The notes: generated by a model not told the origin, from the letters alone. Counted from the first letter of the stretch, positions 34,001-49,000 are shown. The stretch is DNA of 64,000 bases from Taudactylus pleione (GCA_031769625.1 JAUIMM010000644.1:186001-250000); one strand, 5' to 3'. Translations and numbers: made by a program.

Positions 34001-37000
34001 TTGTAGCAAACACAGACAGCTCAAAATTTCACTGGATGTGTTGAAGACCAAAACCCACAAATGTGATGTGAAATCGTTTTTCTCCCATGTTGCGTTTAAG
34101 AGAAAACAGCAAATGCAAGTTTTAGGCCAAAATGCATTGAAAGCAATGGAAATAACAAAAGTCCATACTTTGTGATATCTCCTCTTGTAGCAAACACAGA
34201 CAGCTCAAAATTGCACTGGATGTGTTGAAGACCAAGACCCACAAATGTGATGTGAAATGGTTTTTCTCCCATGTTGCGTTTAAGAGAAAACAGCAAATGC
34301 ACGTTTTAGGCCAAAATGCATTGAAAGCAATGGAAATAACAAAAGTCCATACTTTGTGATATCTCCTCTTGTAGCAAACACAGACAGCTCAAAATTGCAC
34401 TGGATGTGTTGAAGACCAAGACCCACAAATGTGATGTGAAATGGTTTTTCTCCCATGTTGCATTTAAGAGAAAACAGCAAATGCAAGTTTTAGGCCAAAA
34501 TGCATTGAAAGCAATGAAAACAAGAAAGCGCATACTTTGTGATATCTCCTCTTGTAGCAAACACAGACAGCTCAAAATTGCACTGGATGTGTTGAAGACC
34601 AAGACCCACAAATGTGATGTGAAATGGTTTTTCTCCCATGTTGCATTTACGAGAAAACAGCAAATGCAACGTTTTAGGCCAAAATGCATTGAAAGCAATG
34701 GAAACACAAAAGCGCATACTTTGTGTTATCTCCTCTTGTAGCAAACACAGACAGCTCAAAATTTCACTGGATGTGTTGAAGACCAAAACCCACAAATGTG
34801 ATGTGAAATCGTTTTTCTCCCATGTTGCGTTTAAGAGAAAACAGCAAATGCAAGTTTTAGGCCAAAATGCATTGAAAGCAATGGAAATAACAAAAGTCCA
34901 TACTTTGTGATATCTCCTCTTGTAGCAAACACAGACAGCTCAAAATTGCACTGGATGTGTTGAAGACCAAGACCCACAAATGTGATGTGAAATGGTTTTT
35001 CTCCCATGTTGCGTTTAAGAGAAAACAGCAAATGCACGTTTTAGGCCAAAATGCATTGAAAGCAATGGAAATAACAAAAGTCCATACTTTGTGATATCTC
35101 CTCTTGTAGCAAACACAGACAGCTCAAAATTGCACTGGATGTGTTGAAGACCAAGACCCACAAATGTGATGTGAAATGGTTTTTCTCCCATGTTGCGTTT
35201 AAGAGAAAACAGCAAATGCACGTTTTAGGCCAAAATGCATTGAAAGCAATGAAAACAAGAAAAGCGCATACTTTGTGATATCTCCTCTTGTAGCAAACAC
35301 AGACAGCTCAAAATTTCACTGGATGTGTTGAAGACCAAGACCCACAAATGTGATGTGAAATGGTTTTTCTCCCATGTTGCGTTTAAGAGAAAACAGCAAA
35401 TGCACGTTTTAGGCCAAAATGCATTGAAAGCAATGGAAATAACAAAAGTCCATACTTTGTGATATCTCCTCTTGTAGCAAACACAGACAGCTCAAAATTG
35501 CACTGGATGTGTTGAAGACCAAGACCCACAAATGTGATGTGAAATGGTTTTTCTCCCATGTTGCGTTTAAGAGAAAAACAGCAAATGCAAGTTTTAGGCC
35601 AAAATGCATTGAAAGCAATGAAAACAACAAAAGCGCATACTTTGTGATATCTCCTCTTGTAGCAAACACAGACAGCTCAAAATTTCACTGGATGTGTTGA
35701 AGACCAAGACCCACAAATGTGATGTGAAATGGTTTTTCTCCCATGTTGCGTTTAAGAGAAAACAGCAAATGCACGTTTTAGGCCAAAATGCTTTGAAAGC
35801 AATGGAAACAACAAAAGCGCATACTTTGTGATATCTCCTCTTGTAGCAAACACAGACAGCTCAAAATTTCACTGGATGTGTTGAAGACCAAGACCCACAA
35901 ATGTGATGTGAAATGGTTTTTCTCCCATGTTGCGTTTAAGAGAAAACAGCAAATGCACGTTTTAGGCCAAAATGCTTTGAAAGCAATGGAAACAACAAAA
36001 GCGCATACTTTGTGATATCTCTTCTTGTAGCAAACACAGACAGCTCAAAATTTCACTGGATGTGTTGAAGACCAAGACCCACAAATGTGATGTGAAATGG
36101 TTTTTCTCCCATGTTGCGTTTAAGAGAAAACAGCAAATGCAAGTTTTAGGCCAAAATGCATTGAAAGCAATGAAAACAACAAAAGCGCATACTTTGTGAT
36201 ATCTCCTCTTGTAGCAAACACAGACAGCTCAAAATTTCACTGGATGTGTTGAAGACCAAGACCCACAAATGTGATGTGAAATGGTTTTTCTCCCATGTTG
36301 CGTTTAAGAGAAAACAGCAAATGCACGTTTTAGGCCAAAATGCTTTGAAAGCAATGGAAACAACAAAAGCGCATACTTTGTGATATCTCCTCTTGTAGCA
36401 AACACAGACAGCTCAAAATTTCACTGGATGTGTTGAAGACCAAGACCCACAAATGTGATGTGAAATGGTTTTTCTCCCATGTTGCTTTTAAGAGAAAACA
36501 GCAAATGCAAGTTTTAGGCCAAAATGCATTGAAAGCAATGGAAATAACAAAAGTCCATACTTTGTGATATCTCCTCTTGTAGCAAACACAGACAGCTCAA
36601 AATTGCACTGGATGTGTTGAAGACCAAGACCCACAAATGTGATGTGAAATGGTTTTTCTCCCATGTTGCGTTTAAGAGAAAACAGCAAATGCAAGTTTTA
36701 GGCCAAAATGCATTGAAAGCAATGAAAACAACAAAAGCGCATACTTTGTGATATCTCCTCTTGTAGCAAACACAGACAGCTCAAAATTTCACTGGATGTG
36801 TTGAAGACCAAGACCCACAAATGTGATGTGAAATGGTTTTTCTCCCATGTTGCATTTAAGAGAAAAACAGCAAATGCACGTTTTAAGCCAAAATGCTTTG
36901 AAAGCAATGGAAACAACAAAAGCGCATACTTTGTGATATCTCCTCTTGTAGCAAACACAGACAGCACAAAATTTCACTGGATGTGTTGAAGACCAAGACC

Positions 37001-38800
37001 CACAAATGTGATGTGAAATGGTTTTTCTCCCATGTTGCTTTTAAGAGAAAACAGCAAATGCAAGTTTTAGGACAAAATGCATTGAAAGCAATGGAAATAA
37101 CAAAAGTCCATACTTTGTGATATCTCCTCTTGTAGCAAACACAGACAGCTCAAAATTTGCACTGGATGTGTTGAAGACCAAGACCCACAAATGTGATGTG
37201 AAATGGTTTTTCTCCCATGTTGCTTTTAAGAGAAAACAGCAAATGCAAGTTTTAGGACAAAATGCATTGAAAGCAATGGAAATAACAAAAGTCCATACTT
37301 TGTGATATCTCCTCTTGTAGCAAACACAGACAGCTCAAAATTGCACTGGATGTGTTGAAGACCAAGACCCACAAATGTGATGTGAAATGGTTTTTCTCCC
37401 ATGTTGCGTTTAAGAGAAAACAGCAAATGCACGTTTTAGGCCAAAATGCATTGAAAGCAATGAAAACAACAAAAGCGCATACTTTGTGATATCTCCTCTT
37501 GTAGCAAACACAGACAGCTCAAAATTTCACTGGATGTGTTGAAGACCAAGACCCACAAATGTGATGTGAAATGGTTTTTCTCCCATGTTGCGTTTAAGAG
37601 AAAACAGCAAATGCACGTTTTAGGCCAAAATGCATTGAAAGCAATGGAAACAACAAAAGCGTATACTTTGTGATATCTCCTCTTGTAGCAAACACAGACA
37701 GCTCAAAATTTCACTGGATGTGTTGAAGACCAAGACCCACAAATGTGATGTGAAATGGTTTTTCTCCCATGTTGCTTTTAAGAGAAAACAGCAAATGCAA
37801 GTTTTAGGCCAAAATGCATTGAATGCAATGGAAATAACAAAAGTCCATACTTTGTGATATCTCCTCTTGTAGCAAACACAGACAGCTCAAAATTGCACTG
37901 GATGTGTTGAAGACCAAGACCCACAAATGTGATGTGAAATGTTTTTTCTCCCATGTTGCGTTTAAGAGAAAACAGCAAATGCAAGTTTTAGGCCAAAATG
38001 CATTGAAAGCAATGAAAACAACAAAAGCGCATACTTTGTGATATCTCCTCTTGTAGCAAACACAGACAGCTCAAAATTTCACTGGATGTGTTGAAGACCA
38101 AGACCCACAAATGTGATGTGAAATGGTTTTTCTCCCATGTTGCATTTAAGAGAAAACAGCAAATGCACGTTTTAGGCCAAAATGCATTGAAAGCAATGGA
38201 AACAACAAAAGCGCATACTTTGTGATATCTCCTCTTGTAGCAAACACAGACAGCTCAAAATTTCACTGGATGTGTTGAAGACCAAGACCCACAAATGTGA
38301 TGTGAAATGGTTTTTCTCCCATGTTGCGTTTAAGAGAAAACAGCAAATGCACGTTTTAGGCCAAAATGCATTGAAAGCAATGGAAACAACAAAAGAGCAT
38401 ACTTTGTGTTATCTCCTCTTGTAGCAAACACAGACAGCTCAAAATTTCACTGGATGTGTTGAAGACCAAAACCCACAAATGTGATGTGAAATGGTTTTTC
38501 TCCCATGTTGCATTTAAGAGAAAACAGCAAATGCAAGTTTTAGGCCAAAATGCATTGAAAGCAATGGAAATAACAAAAGCGCATACTTTGTGATATCTCC
38601 TCTTGTAGCAAACACAGACAGCTCAAAATTTCACTGGATGTGTTGAAGACCAAGACCCACAAATGTGATGTGAAATGGTTTTTCTCCCATGTTGCGTTTA
38701 AGAGAAAACAGCAAATGCACGTTTTAGGCCAAATGCTTTGAAAGCAATGGAAACAACAAAAGCGCATACTTTGTGATATCTCCTCTTGTAGCAAACACAG
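30600..38800. repeat. Satellite sub-region rich in single-base indels
   Basis: Twelve one-base insertions or deletions fall here, near 30646, 30894, 31300, 31363, 31801, 32634, 34525, 34668, 35575, 36865, 37156 and 38730, mostly in A or T runs. In the rest of the array I find one (about 17664) apart from recurrent length alleles. Confidence 0.85.
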
Positions 38801-41800
38801 ACAGCTCAAAATTTCACTGGATGTGTTGAAGACCAAGACCCACAAATGTGATGTGAAATGGTTTTTCTCCCATGTTGCTTTTAAGAGAAAACAGCAAATG
38901 CAAGTTTTAGGCCAAAATGCATTGAAAGCAATGGAAATAACAAAAGTCCATACTTTGTGATATCTCCTCTTGTAGCAAACACAGACAGCTCAAAATTGCA
39001 CTGGATGTGTTGAAGACCAAGACCCACAAATGTGATGTGAAATGGTTTTTCTCCCATGTTGCGTTTAAGAGAAAACAGCAAATGCACGTTTTAGGCCAAA
39101 ATGCATTGAAAGCAATGAAAACAACAAAAGCGCATACTTTGTGATATCTCCTCTTGTAGCAAACACAGACAGCTCAAAATTTCACTGGATGTGTTGAAGA
39201 CCAAGACCCACAAATGTGATGTGAAATGGTTTTTCTCCCATGTTGCCTTTAAGAGAAAACAGCAACTTTACGTTTTAGGCCAAAATGCTTTGAAAGCAAT
39301 GGAAACAACAAAAGAGCATACTTTGTGTTATCTCCTCTTGTAGCAAACACAGACAGCTCAAAATTTCACTGGATGTGTTGAAGACCAAAACCCACAAATG
39401 TGATGTGAAATGGTTTTTCTCCCATGTTGCATTTAAGAGAAAACAGCAAATGCAAGTTTTAGGCCAAAATGCATTGAAAGCAATGGAAATAACAAAAGCG
39501 CATACTTTGTGATATCTCCTCTTGTAGCAAACACAGACAGCTCAAAATTTCACTGGATGTGTTGAAGACCAAGACCCACAAATGTGATGTGAAATGGTTT
39601 TTCTCCCATGTTGCGTTTAAGAGAAAACAGCAAATGCACGTTTTAGGCCAAAATGCTTTGAAAGCAATGGAAACAACAAAAGCGCATACTTTGTGATATC
39701 TCCTCTTGTAGCAAACACAGACAGCTCAAAATTTCACTGGATGTGTTGAAGACCAAGACCCACAAATGTGATGTGAAATGGTTTTTCTCCCATGTTGCTT
39801 TTAAGAGAAAACAGCAAATGCAAGTTTTAGGCCAAAATGCATTGAAAGCAATGGAAATAACAAAAGTCCATACTTTGTGATATCTCCTCTTGTAGCAAAC
39901 ACAGACAGCTCAAAATTGCACTGGATGTGTTGAAGACCAAGAGCCACAAATGTGATGTGAAATGGTTTTTCTCCCATGTTGCGTTTAAGAGAAAACAGCA
40001 AATGCAAGTTTTAGGCCAAAATGCATTGAAAGCAATGAAAACAACAAAAGCGCATACTTTGTGATATCTCCTCTTGTAGCAAACACAGACAGCTCAAAAT
40101 TTCACTGGATGTGTTGAAGACCAAGACCCACAAATGTGATGTGAAATGGTTTTTCTCCCATGTTGCGTTTAAGAGAAAACAGCAAATGCACGTTTTAGGC
40201 CAAAATGCTTTGAAAGCAATGGAAGCAACAAAAGCGCATACTTTGTGATATCTCCTCTTGTAGCAAACACAGACAGCTCAAAATTTCACTGGATGTGTTG
40301 AAGACCAAGACCCACAAATGTGATGTGAAATGGTTTTTCTCCCATGTTGCTTTTAAGAGAAAACAGCAAATGCAAGTTTTAGGACAAAATGCATTGAAAG
40401 CAATGGAAATAACAAAAGTCCATACTTTGTGATATCTCCTCTTGTAGCAAACACAGACAGCTCAAAATTGCACTGGATGTGTTGAAGACCAAGACCCACA
40501 AATGTGATGTGAAATGTTTTTTCTCCCATGTTGCTTTTAAGAGAAAACAGCAAATGCAAGTTTTAGGCCAAAATGCATTGAAAGCAATGGAAATAACAAA
40601 AGTCCATACTTTGTGATATCTCCTCTTGTAGCAAACACAGACAGCTCAAAATTGCACTGGATGTGTTGAAGACCAAGACCCACAAATGTGATGTGAAATG
40701 GTTTTTCTCCCATGTTGCGTTTAAGAGAAAACAGCAAATGCACGTTTTAGGCCAAAATGCATTGAAAGCAATGAAAACAACAAAAGCGCATACTTTGTGA
40801 TATCTCCTCTTGTAGCAAACACAGACAGCTCAAAATTGCACTGGATGTGTTGAAGACCAAGACCCACAAATGTGATGTGAAATGGTTTTTCTCCCATGTT
40901 GCGTTTAAGAGAAAACAGCAAATGCACGTTTTAGGCCAAAATGCATTGAAAGCAATGGAAACAACAAAAGCGCATACTTTGTGATATCTCCTCTTGTAGC
41001 AAACACAGACAGCTCAAAATTTCACTGGATGTGTTGAAGACCAAGACCCACAAATGTGATGTGAAATGGTTTTTCTCCCATGTTGCTTTTAAGAGAAAAC
41101 AGCAAATGCAAGTTTTAGGCCAAAATGCATTGAATGCAATGGAAATAACAAAAGTCCATACTTTGTGATATCTCCTCTTGTAGCAAACACAGACAGCTCA
41201 AAATTGCACTGGATGTGTTGAAGACCAAGACCCACAAATGTGATGTGAAATGTTTTTTCTCCCATGTTGTGTTTAAGAGAAAACAGCAAATGCAAGTTTT
41301 AGGCCAAAATGCATTGAAAGCAATGAAAACAACAAAAGCGCATACTTTGTGATATCTCCTCTTGTAGCAAACACAGACAGCTCAAAATTTCACTGGATGT
41401 GTTGAAGACCAAGACCCACAAATGTGATGTGAAATGGTTTTTCTCCCATGTTGCATTTAAGAGAAAACAGCAAATGCACGTTTTAGGCCAAAATGCATTG
41501 AAAGCAATGGAAACAACAAAAGCGCATACTTTGTGATATCTCCTCTTGTAGCAAACACAGACAGCTCAAAATTTCACTGGATGTGTTGAAGACCAAGACC
41601 CACAAATGTGATGTGAAATGGTTTTTCTCCCATGTTGCGTTTAAGAGAAAACAGCAAATGCACGTTTTAGGCCAAAATGCATTGAAAGCAATGGAAACAA
41701 CAAAAGAGCATACTTTGTGTTATCTCCTCTTGTAGCAAACACAGACAGCTCAAAATTTCACTGGATGTGTTGAAGACCAAAACCCACAAATGTGATGTGA

Positions 41801-44800
41801 AATGGTTTTTCTCCCATGTTGCATTTAAGAGAAAACAGCAAATGCAAGTTTTAGGCCAAAATGCATTGAAAGCAATGGAAATAACAAAAGCGCATACTTT
41901 GTGATATCTCCTCTTGTAGCAAACACAGACAGCTCAAAATTTCACTGGATGTGTTGAAGACCAAGACCCACAAATGTGATGTGAAATGGTTTTTCTCCCA
42001 TGTTGCGTTTAAGAGAAAACAGCAAATGCATGTTTTAGGCCAAAATGCTTTGAAAGCAATGGAAACAACAAAAGCGCATACTTTGTGATATCTCCTCTTG
42101 TAGCAAACACAGACAGCTCAAAATTTCACTGGATGTGTTGAAGACCAAGACCCACAAATGTGATGTGAAATGGTTTTTCTCCCATGTTGCTTTTAAGAGA
42201 AAACAGCAAATGCAAGTTTTAGGCCAAAATGCATTGAAAGCAATGGAAATAACAAAAGTCCATACTTTGTGATATCTCCTCTTGTAGCAAACACAGACAG
42301 CTCAAAATTGCACTGGATGTGTTGAAGACCAAGACCCACAAATGTGATGTGAAATGGTTTTTCTCCCATGTTGCGTTTAAGAGAAAACAGCAAATGCACG
42401 TTTTAGGCCAAAATGCATTGAAAGCAATGAAAACAACAAAAGCGCATACTTTGTGATATCTCCTCTTGTAGCAAACACAGACAGCTCAAAATTTCACTGG
42501 ATGTGTTGAAGACCAAGACCCACAAATGTGATGTGAAATGGTTTTTCTCCCATGTTGCGTTTAAGAGAAAACAGCAACTTTACGTTTTAGGCCAAAATGC
42601 TTTGAAAGCAATGGAAACAACAAAAGCGCATACTTTGTGATATCTCCTCTTGTAGCAAACACAGACAGCTCAAAATTTCACTGGATGTGTTGAAGACCAA
42701 GACCCACAAATGTGATGTGAAATGGTTTTTCTCCCATGTTGCTTTTAAGAGAAAACAGCAAATGCAAGTTTTAGGACAAAATGCATTGAAAGCAATGGAA
42801 ATAACAAAAGTCCATACTTTGTGATATCTCCTCTTGTAGCAAACACAGACAGCTCAAAATTGCACTGGATGTGTTGAAGACCAAGACCCACAAATGTGAT
42901 GTGAAATGGTTTTTCTCCCATGTTGCGTTTAAGAGAAAACAGCAAATGCACGTTTTAGGCCAAAATGCATTGAAAGCAATGAAAACAACAAAAGCGCATA
43001 CTTTGTGATATCTCCTCTTGTAGCAAACACAGACAGCTCAAAAAATCACTGGATGTGTTGAAGACCAAGACCCACAAATGTGATGTGAAATGGTTTTTCT
43101 CCCATGTTGCGTTTAAGAGAAAACAGCAAATGCACGTTTTAGGCCAAAATGCATTGAAAGCAATGGAAACAACAAAAGAGCATACTTTGTGTTATCTCCT
43201 CTTGTAGCAAACACAGACAGCTCAAAATTTCACTGGATGTGTTGAAGACCAAAACCCACAAATGTGATGTGAAATGGTTTTTCTCCCATGTTGCATTTAA
43301 GAGAAAACAGCAAATGCAAGTTTTAGGCCAAAATGCATTGAAAGCAATGGAAATAACAAAAGCGCATACTTTGTGATATCTCCTCTTGTAGCAAACACAG
43401 ACAGCTCAAAATTTCACTGGATGTGTTGAAGACCAAGACCCACAAATGTGATGTGAAATGATTTTTCTCCCATGTTGCTTTTAAGAGAAAACAGCAAATG
43501 CACGTTTTAGGCCAAAATGCATTGAAAGCAATGGAAATAACAAAAGTCCATACTTTGTGATATCTCCTCTTGTAGCAAACACAGACAGCTCAAAATTGCA
43601 CTGGATGTGTTGAAGACCAAGACCCACAAATGTGATGTGAAATGGTTTTTCTCCCATGTTGCGTTTAAGAGAAAACAGCAAATGCACGTTTTAGGCCAAA
43701 ATGCTTTGAAAGCAATGGAAACAACAAAAGCGCATACTTTGTGATATCTCCTCTTGTAGCAAACACAGACAGCTCAAAATTTCACTGGATGTGTTGAAGA
43801 CCAAGACCCACAAATGTGATGTGAAATGGTTTTTCTCCCATGTTGCGTTTAAGAGAAAACAGCAAATGCACGTTTTAGGCCAAAATGCATTGAAAGCAAT
43901 GGAAACAACAAAAGAGCATACTTTGTGTTATCTCCTCTTGTAGCAAACACAGACAGCTCAAAATTTCACTGGATGTGTTGAAGACCAAAACCCACAAATG
44001 TGATGTGAAATGGTTTTTCTCCCATGTTGCATTTAAGAGAAAACAGCAAATGCAAGTTTTAGGCCAAAATGCATTGAAAGCAATGGAAATAACAAAAGCG
44101 CATACTTTGTGATATCTCCTCTTGTAGCAAACACAGACAGCTCAAAATTTCACTGGATGTGTTGAAGACCAAGACCCACAAATGTGATGTGAAATGGTTT
44201 TTCTCCCATGTTGCGTTTAAGAGAAAACAGCAAATGCACGTTTTAGGCCAAAATGCTTTGAAAGCAATGGAAACAACAAAAGCGCATACTTTGTGATATC
44301 TCCTCTTGTAGCAAACACAGACAGCTCAAAATTTCACTGGATGTGTTGAAGACCAAGACCCACAAATGTGATGTGAAATGGTTTTTCTCCCATGTTGCTT
44401 TTAAGAGAAAACAGCAAATGCAAGTTTTAGGCCAAAATGCATTGAAAGCAATGGAAATAACAAAAGTCCATACTTTGTGATATCTCCTCTTGTAGCAAAC
44501 ACAGACAGCTCAAAATTGCACTGGATGTGTTGAACACCAAGACCCACAAATGTGATGTGAAATGGTTTTTCTCCCATGTTGCGTTTAAGAGAAAACAGCA
44601 AATGCAAGTTTTAGGCCAAAATGCATTGAAAGCAATGAAAACAACAAAAGCGCATACTTTGTGATATCTCCTCTTGTAGCAAACACAGACAGCTCAAAAT
44701 TTCACTGGATGTGTTGAAGACCAAGACCCACAAATGTGATGTGAAATGGTTTTTCTCCCATGTTGCGTTTAAGAGAAAACAGCAAATGCACGTTTTAGGC

Positions 44801-45900
44801 CAAAATGCTTTGAAAGCAATGGAAGCAACAAAAGCGCATACTTTGTGATATCTCCTCTTGTAGCAAACACAGACAGCTCAAAATTTCACTGGATGTGTTG
44901 AAGACCAAGACCCACAAATGTGATGTGAAATGGTTTTTCTCCCATGTTGCTTTTAAGAGAAAACAGCAAATGCAAGTTTTAGGACAAAATGCATTGAAAG
45001 CAATGGAAATAACAAAAGTCCATACTTTGTGATATCTCCTCTTGTAGCAAACACAGACAGCTCAAAATTGCACTGGATGTGTTGAAGACCAAGACCCACA
45101 AATGTGATGTGAAATGGTTTTTCTCCCATGTTGCTTTTAAGAGAAAACAGCAAATGCAAGTTTTAGGACAAAATGCATTGAAAGCAATGGAAATAACAAA
45201 AGTCCATACTTTGTGATATCTCCTCTTGTAGCAAACACAGACAGCTCAAAATTGCACTGGATGTGTTGAAGACCAAGACCCACAAATGTGATGTGAAATG
45301 GTTTTTCTCCCATGTTGCGTTTAAGAGAAAACAGCAAATGCACGTTTTAGGCCAAAATGCATTGAAAGCAATGAAAACAACAAAAGCGCATACTTTGTGA
45401 TATCTCCTCTTGTAGCAAACACAGACAGCTCAAAATTTCACTGGATGTGTTGAAGACCAAGACCCACAAATGTGATGTGAAATGGTTTTTCTCCCATGTT
45501 GCGTTTAAGAGAAAACAGCAAATGCACGTTTTAGGCCAAAATGCATTGAAAGCAATGGAAACAACAAAAGCGCATACTTTGTGATATCTCCTCTTGTAGC
45601 AAACACAGACAGCTCAAAATTTCACTGGATGTGTTGAAGACCAAGACCCACAAATGTGATGTGAAATGGTTTTTCTCCCATGTTGCTTTTAAGAGAAAAC
45701 AGCAAATGCAAGTTTTAGGCCAAAATGCATTGAATGCAATGGAAATAACAAAAGTCCATACTTTGTGATATCTCCTCTTGTAGCAAACACAGACAGCTCA
45801 AAATTGCACTGGATGTGTTGAAGACCAAGACCCACAAATGTGATGTGAAATGGTTTTTCTCCCATGTTGCGTTTAAGAGAAAACAGCAAATGCACGTTTT
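38800..45900. repeat. 4.6 kb offset duplication (25 monomers)
   Basis: Segments of about 2.4 kb (38.8-41.2 kb and 43.4-45.8 kb) match at exactly +4600 bp. Shared private marks prove common descent: GGAAGCAACA at 40221 and 44821, and ATTGAATGCAATGG near 41132 and 45732. The same ATTGAATGC mark occurs near 37821, at an offset of 3311, so an older copy exists further left. Confidence 0.8.
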
Positions 45901-47160
45901 AGGCCAAAATGCATTGAAAGCAATGAAAACAACAAAAGCGCATACTTTGTGATATCTCCTCTTGTAGCAAACACAGACAGCTCAAAATTTCACTGGATGT
46001 GTTGAAGACCAAGACCCACAAATGTGATGTGAAATGGTTTTTCTCCCATGTTGCGTTTAAGAGAAAACAGCAAATGCAAGTTTTAGGCCAAAATGCATTG
46101 AAAGCAATGGAAATAACAAAAGTCCATACTTTGTGATATCTCCTCTTGTAGCAAACACAGACAGCTCAAAATTGCACTGGATGTGTTGAAGACCAAGACC
46201 CACAAATGTGATGTGAAATGGTTTTTCTCCCATGTTGCGTTTAAGAGAAAACAGCAAATGCACGTTTTAGGCCAAAATGCATTGAAAGCAATGAAAACAA
46301 CAAAAGCGCATACTTTGTGATATCTCCTCTTGTAGCAAACACAGACAGCTCAAAATTTCACTGGATGTGTTGAAGACCAAGACCCACAAATGTGATGTGA
46401 AATGGTTTTTCTCCCATGTTGCGTTTAAGAGAAAACAGCAACTTTACGTTTTAGGCCAAAATGCTTTGAAAGCAATGGAAACAACAAAAGCGCATACTTT
46501 GTGATATCTCCTCTTGTAGCAAACACAGACAGCTCAAAATTTCACTGGATGTGTTGAAGACCAAGACCCACAAAAGTGATGTGAAATGGTTTTTCTCCCA
46601 TGTTGCTTTTAAGAGAAAACAGCAAATGCAAGTTTTAGGACAAAATGCATTGAAAGCAATGGAAATAACAAAAGTCCATACTTTGTGATATCTCCTCTTG
46701 TAGCAAACACAGACAGCTCAAAATTGCACTGGATGTGTTGAAGACCAAGACCCACAAATGTGATGTGAAATGGTTTTTCTCCCATGTTGCGTTTAAGAGA
46801 AAACAGCAAATGCACGTTTTAGGCCAAAATGCATTGAAAGCAATGAAAACATCAAAAGCGCATACTTTGTGATATCTCCTCTTGTAGCAAACACAGACAG
46901 CTCAAAATTGCACTGGATGTGTTGAAGACCAAGACCCACAAATGTGATGTGAAATGTTTTTTCTCCCATGTTGCGTTTAAGAGAAAACAGCAAATGCACG
47001 TTTTAGGCCAAAATGCATTGAAAGCAATGAAAACAACAAAAGCGCATACTTTGTGATATCTCCTCTTGTAGCAAACACAGACAGCTCAAAAAATCACTGG
47101 ATGTGTTGAAGACCAAGACCCACAAATGTGATGTGAAATGGTTTTTCTCCCATGTTGCGT

Positions 47161-49000
47161 TTAAGAGAAAACAGCAAATGCACGTTTTAGGCCAAAATGC
47201 ATTGAAAGCAATGGAAACAAAAAAAGCGCATACTTTGTGATATCTCCTCTTGTAGCAAACACAGACAGCTCAAAATTTCACTGGATGTGTTGAAGACCAA
47301 GACCCACAAATGTGATGTGAAATTGTTTTTCTCCCATGTTGCTTTTAAGAGAAAACAGCAAATGCAAGTTTTAGGCCAAAATGCATTGAAAGCAATGGAA
47401 ATAACAAAAGTCCATACTTTGTGATATCTCCTCTTGTAGCAAACACAGACAGCTCAAAATTGCACTGGATGTGTTGAAGACCAAGACCCACAAATGTGAT
47501 GTGAAATGGTTTTTCTCCCATGTTGCGTTTAAGAGAAAACAGCAAATGCACGTTTTAGGCCAAAATGCTTTGAAAGCAATGGAAACAACAAAAGCGCATA
47601 CTTTGTGATATCTCCTCTTGTAGCAAACACAGACAGCTCAAAATTTCACTGGATGTGTTGAAGACCAAGACCCACAAATGTGATGTGAAATGGTTTTTCT
47701 CCCATGTTGCGTTTAAGAGAAAACAGCAAATGCACGTTTTAGGCCAAAATGCATTGAAAGCAATGGAAACAACAAAAGAGCATACTTTGTGTTATCTCCT
47801 CTTGTAGCAAACACAGACAGCTCAAAATTTCACTGGATGTGTTGAAGACCAAAACCCACAAATGTGATGTGAAATGGTTTTTCTCCCATGTTGCATTTAA
47901 GAGAAAACAGCAAATGCAAGTTTTAGGCCAAAATGCATTGAAAGCAATGGAAATAACAAAAGCGCATACTTTGTGATATCTCCTCTTGTAGCAAACACAG
48001 ACAGCTCAAAATTTCACTGGATGTGTTGAAGACCAAGACCCACAAATGTGATGTGAAATGGTTTTTCTCCCATGTTGCGTTTAAGAGAAAACAGCAAATG
48101 CACGTTTTAGGCCAAAATGCATTGAAAGCAATGGAAACAAAAAAAGCGCATACTTTGTGATATCTCCTCTTGTAGCAAACACAGACAGCTCAAAATTTCA
48201 CTGGATGTGTTGAAGACCAAGACCCACAAATGTGATGTGAAATTGTTTTTCTCCCATGTTGCTTTTAAGAGAAAACAGCAAATGCAAGTTTTAGGCCAAA
48301 ATGCATTGAAAGCAATGGAAATAACAAAAGTCCATACTTTGTGATATCTCCTCTTGTAGCAAACACAGACAGCTCAAAATTGCACTGGATGTGTTGAAGA
48401 CCAAGACCCACAAATGTGATGTGAAATGGTTTTTCTCCCATGTTGCGTTTAAGAGAAAACAGCAAATGCACGTTTTAGGCCAAAATGCTTTGAAAGCAAT
48501 GGAAACAACAAAAGCGCATACTTTGTGATATCTCCTCTTGTAGCAAACACAGACAGCTCAAAATTTCACTGGATGTGTTGAAGACCAAGACCCACAAATG
48601 TGATGTGAAATGGTTTTTCTCCCATGTTGCGTTTAAGAGAAAACAGCAAATGCACGTTTTAGGCCAAAATGCATTGAAAGCAATGGAAACAACAAAAGAG
48701 CATACTTTGTGTTATCTCCTCTTGTAGCAAACACAGACAGCTCAAAATTTCACTGGATGTGTTGAAGACCAAAACCCACAAATGTGATGTGAAATGGTTT
48801 TTCTCCCATGTTGCATTTAAGAGAAAACAGCAAATGCAAGTTTTAGGCCAAAATGCATTGAAAGCAATGGAAATAACAAAAGCGCATACTTTGTGATATC
48901 TCCTCTTGTAGCAAACACAGACAGCTCAAAATTTCACTGGATGTGTTGAAGACCAAGACCCACAAATGTGATGTGAAATGGTTTTTCTCCCATGTTGCAT
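47161..49000. repeat. 920-bp higher-order repeat, two adjacent copies
   Basis: 47161-48080 and 48081-49000 are near-identical five-monomer units. Both carry the rare GGAAACAAAAAAAGCG and GTGAAATTG variants at an exact 920-bp spacing (for example 47321 and 48241). Monomer order within the unit, by diagnostic marks: AAATTG/GCTTTT unit with AGTCCAT, GCGTTT unit with GCTTTG, AGAGCAT/TGTTATC unit, GCATTT unit with ATAACAAAAGCG, GCGTTT unit with AACAAAAAAAG. This is the clearest higher-order repeat in the window. Confidence 0.88.
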
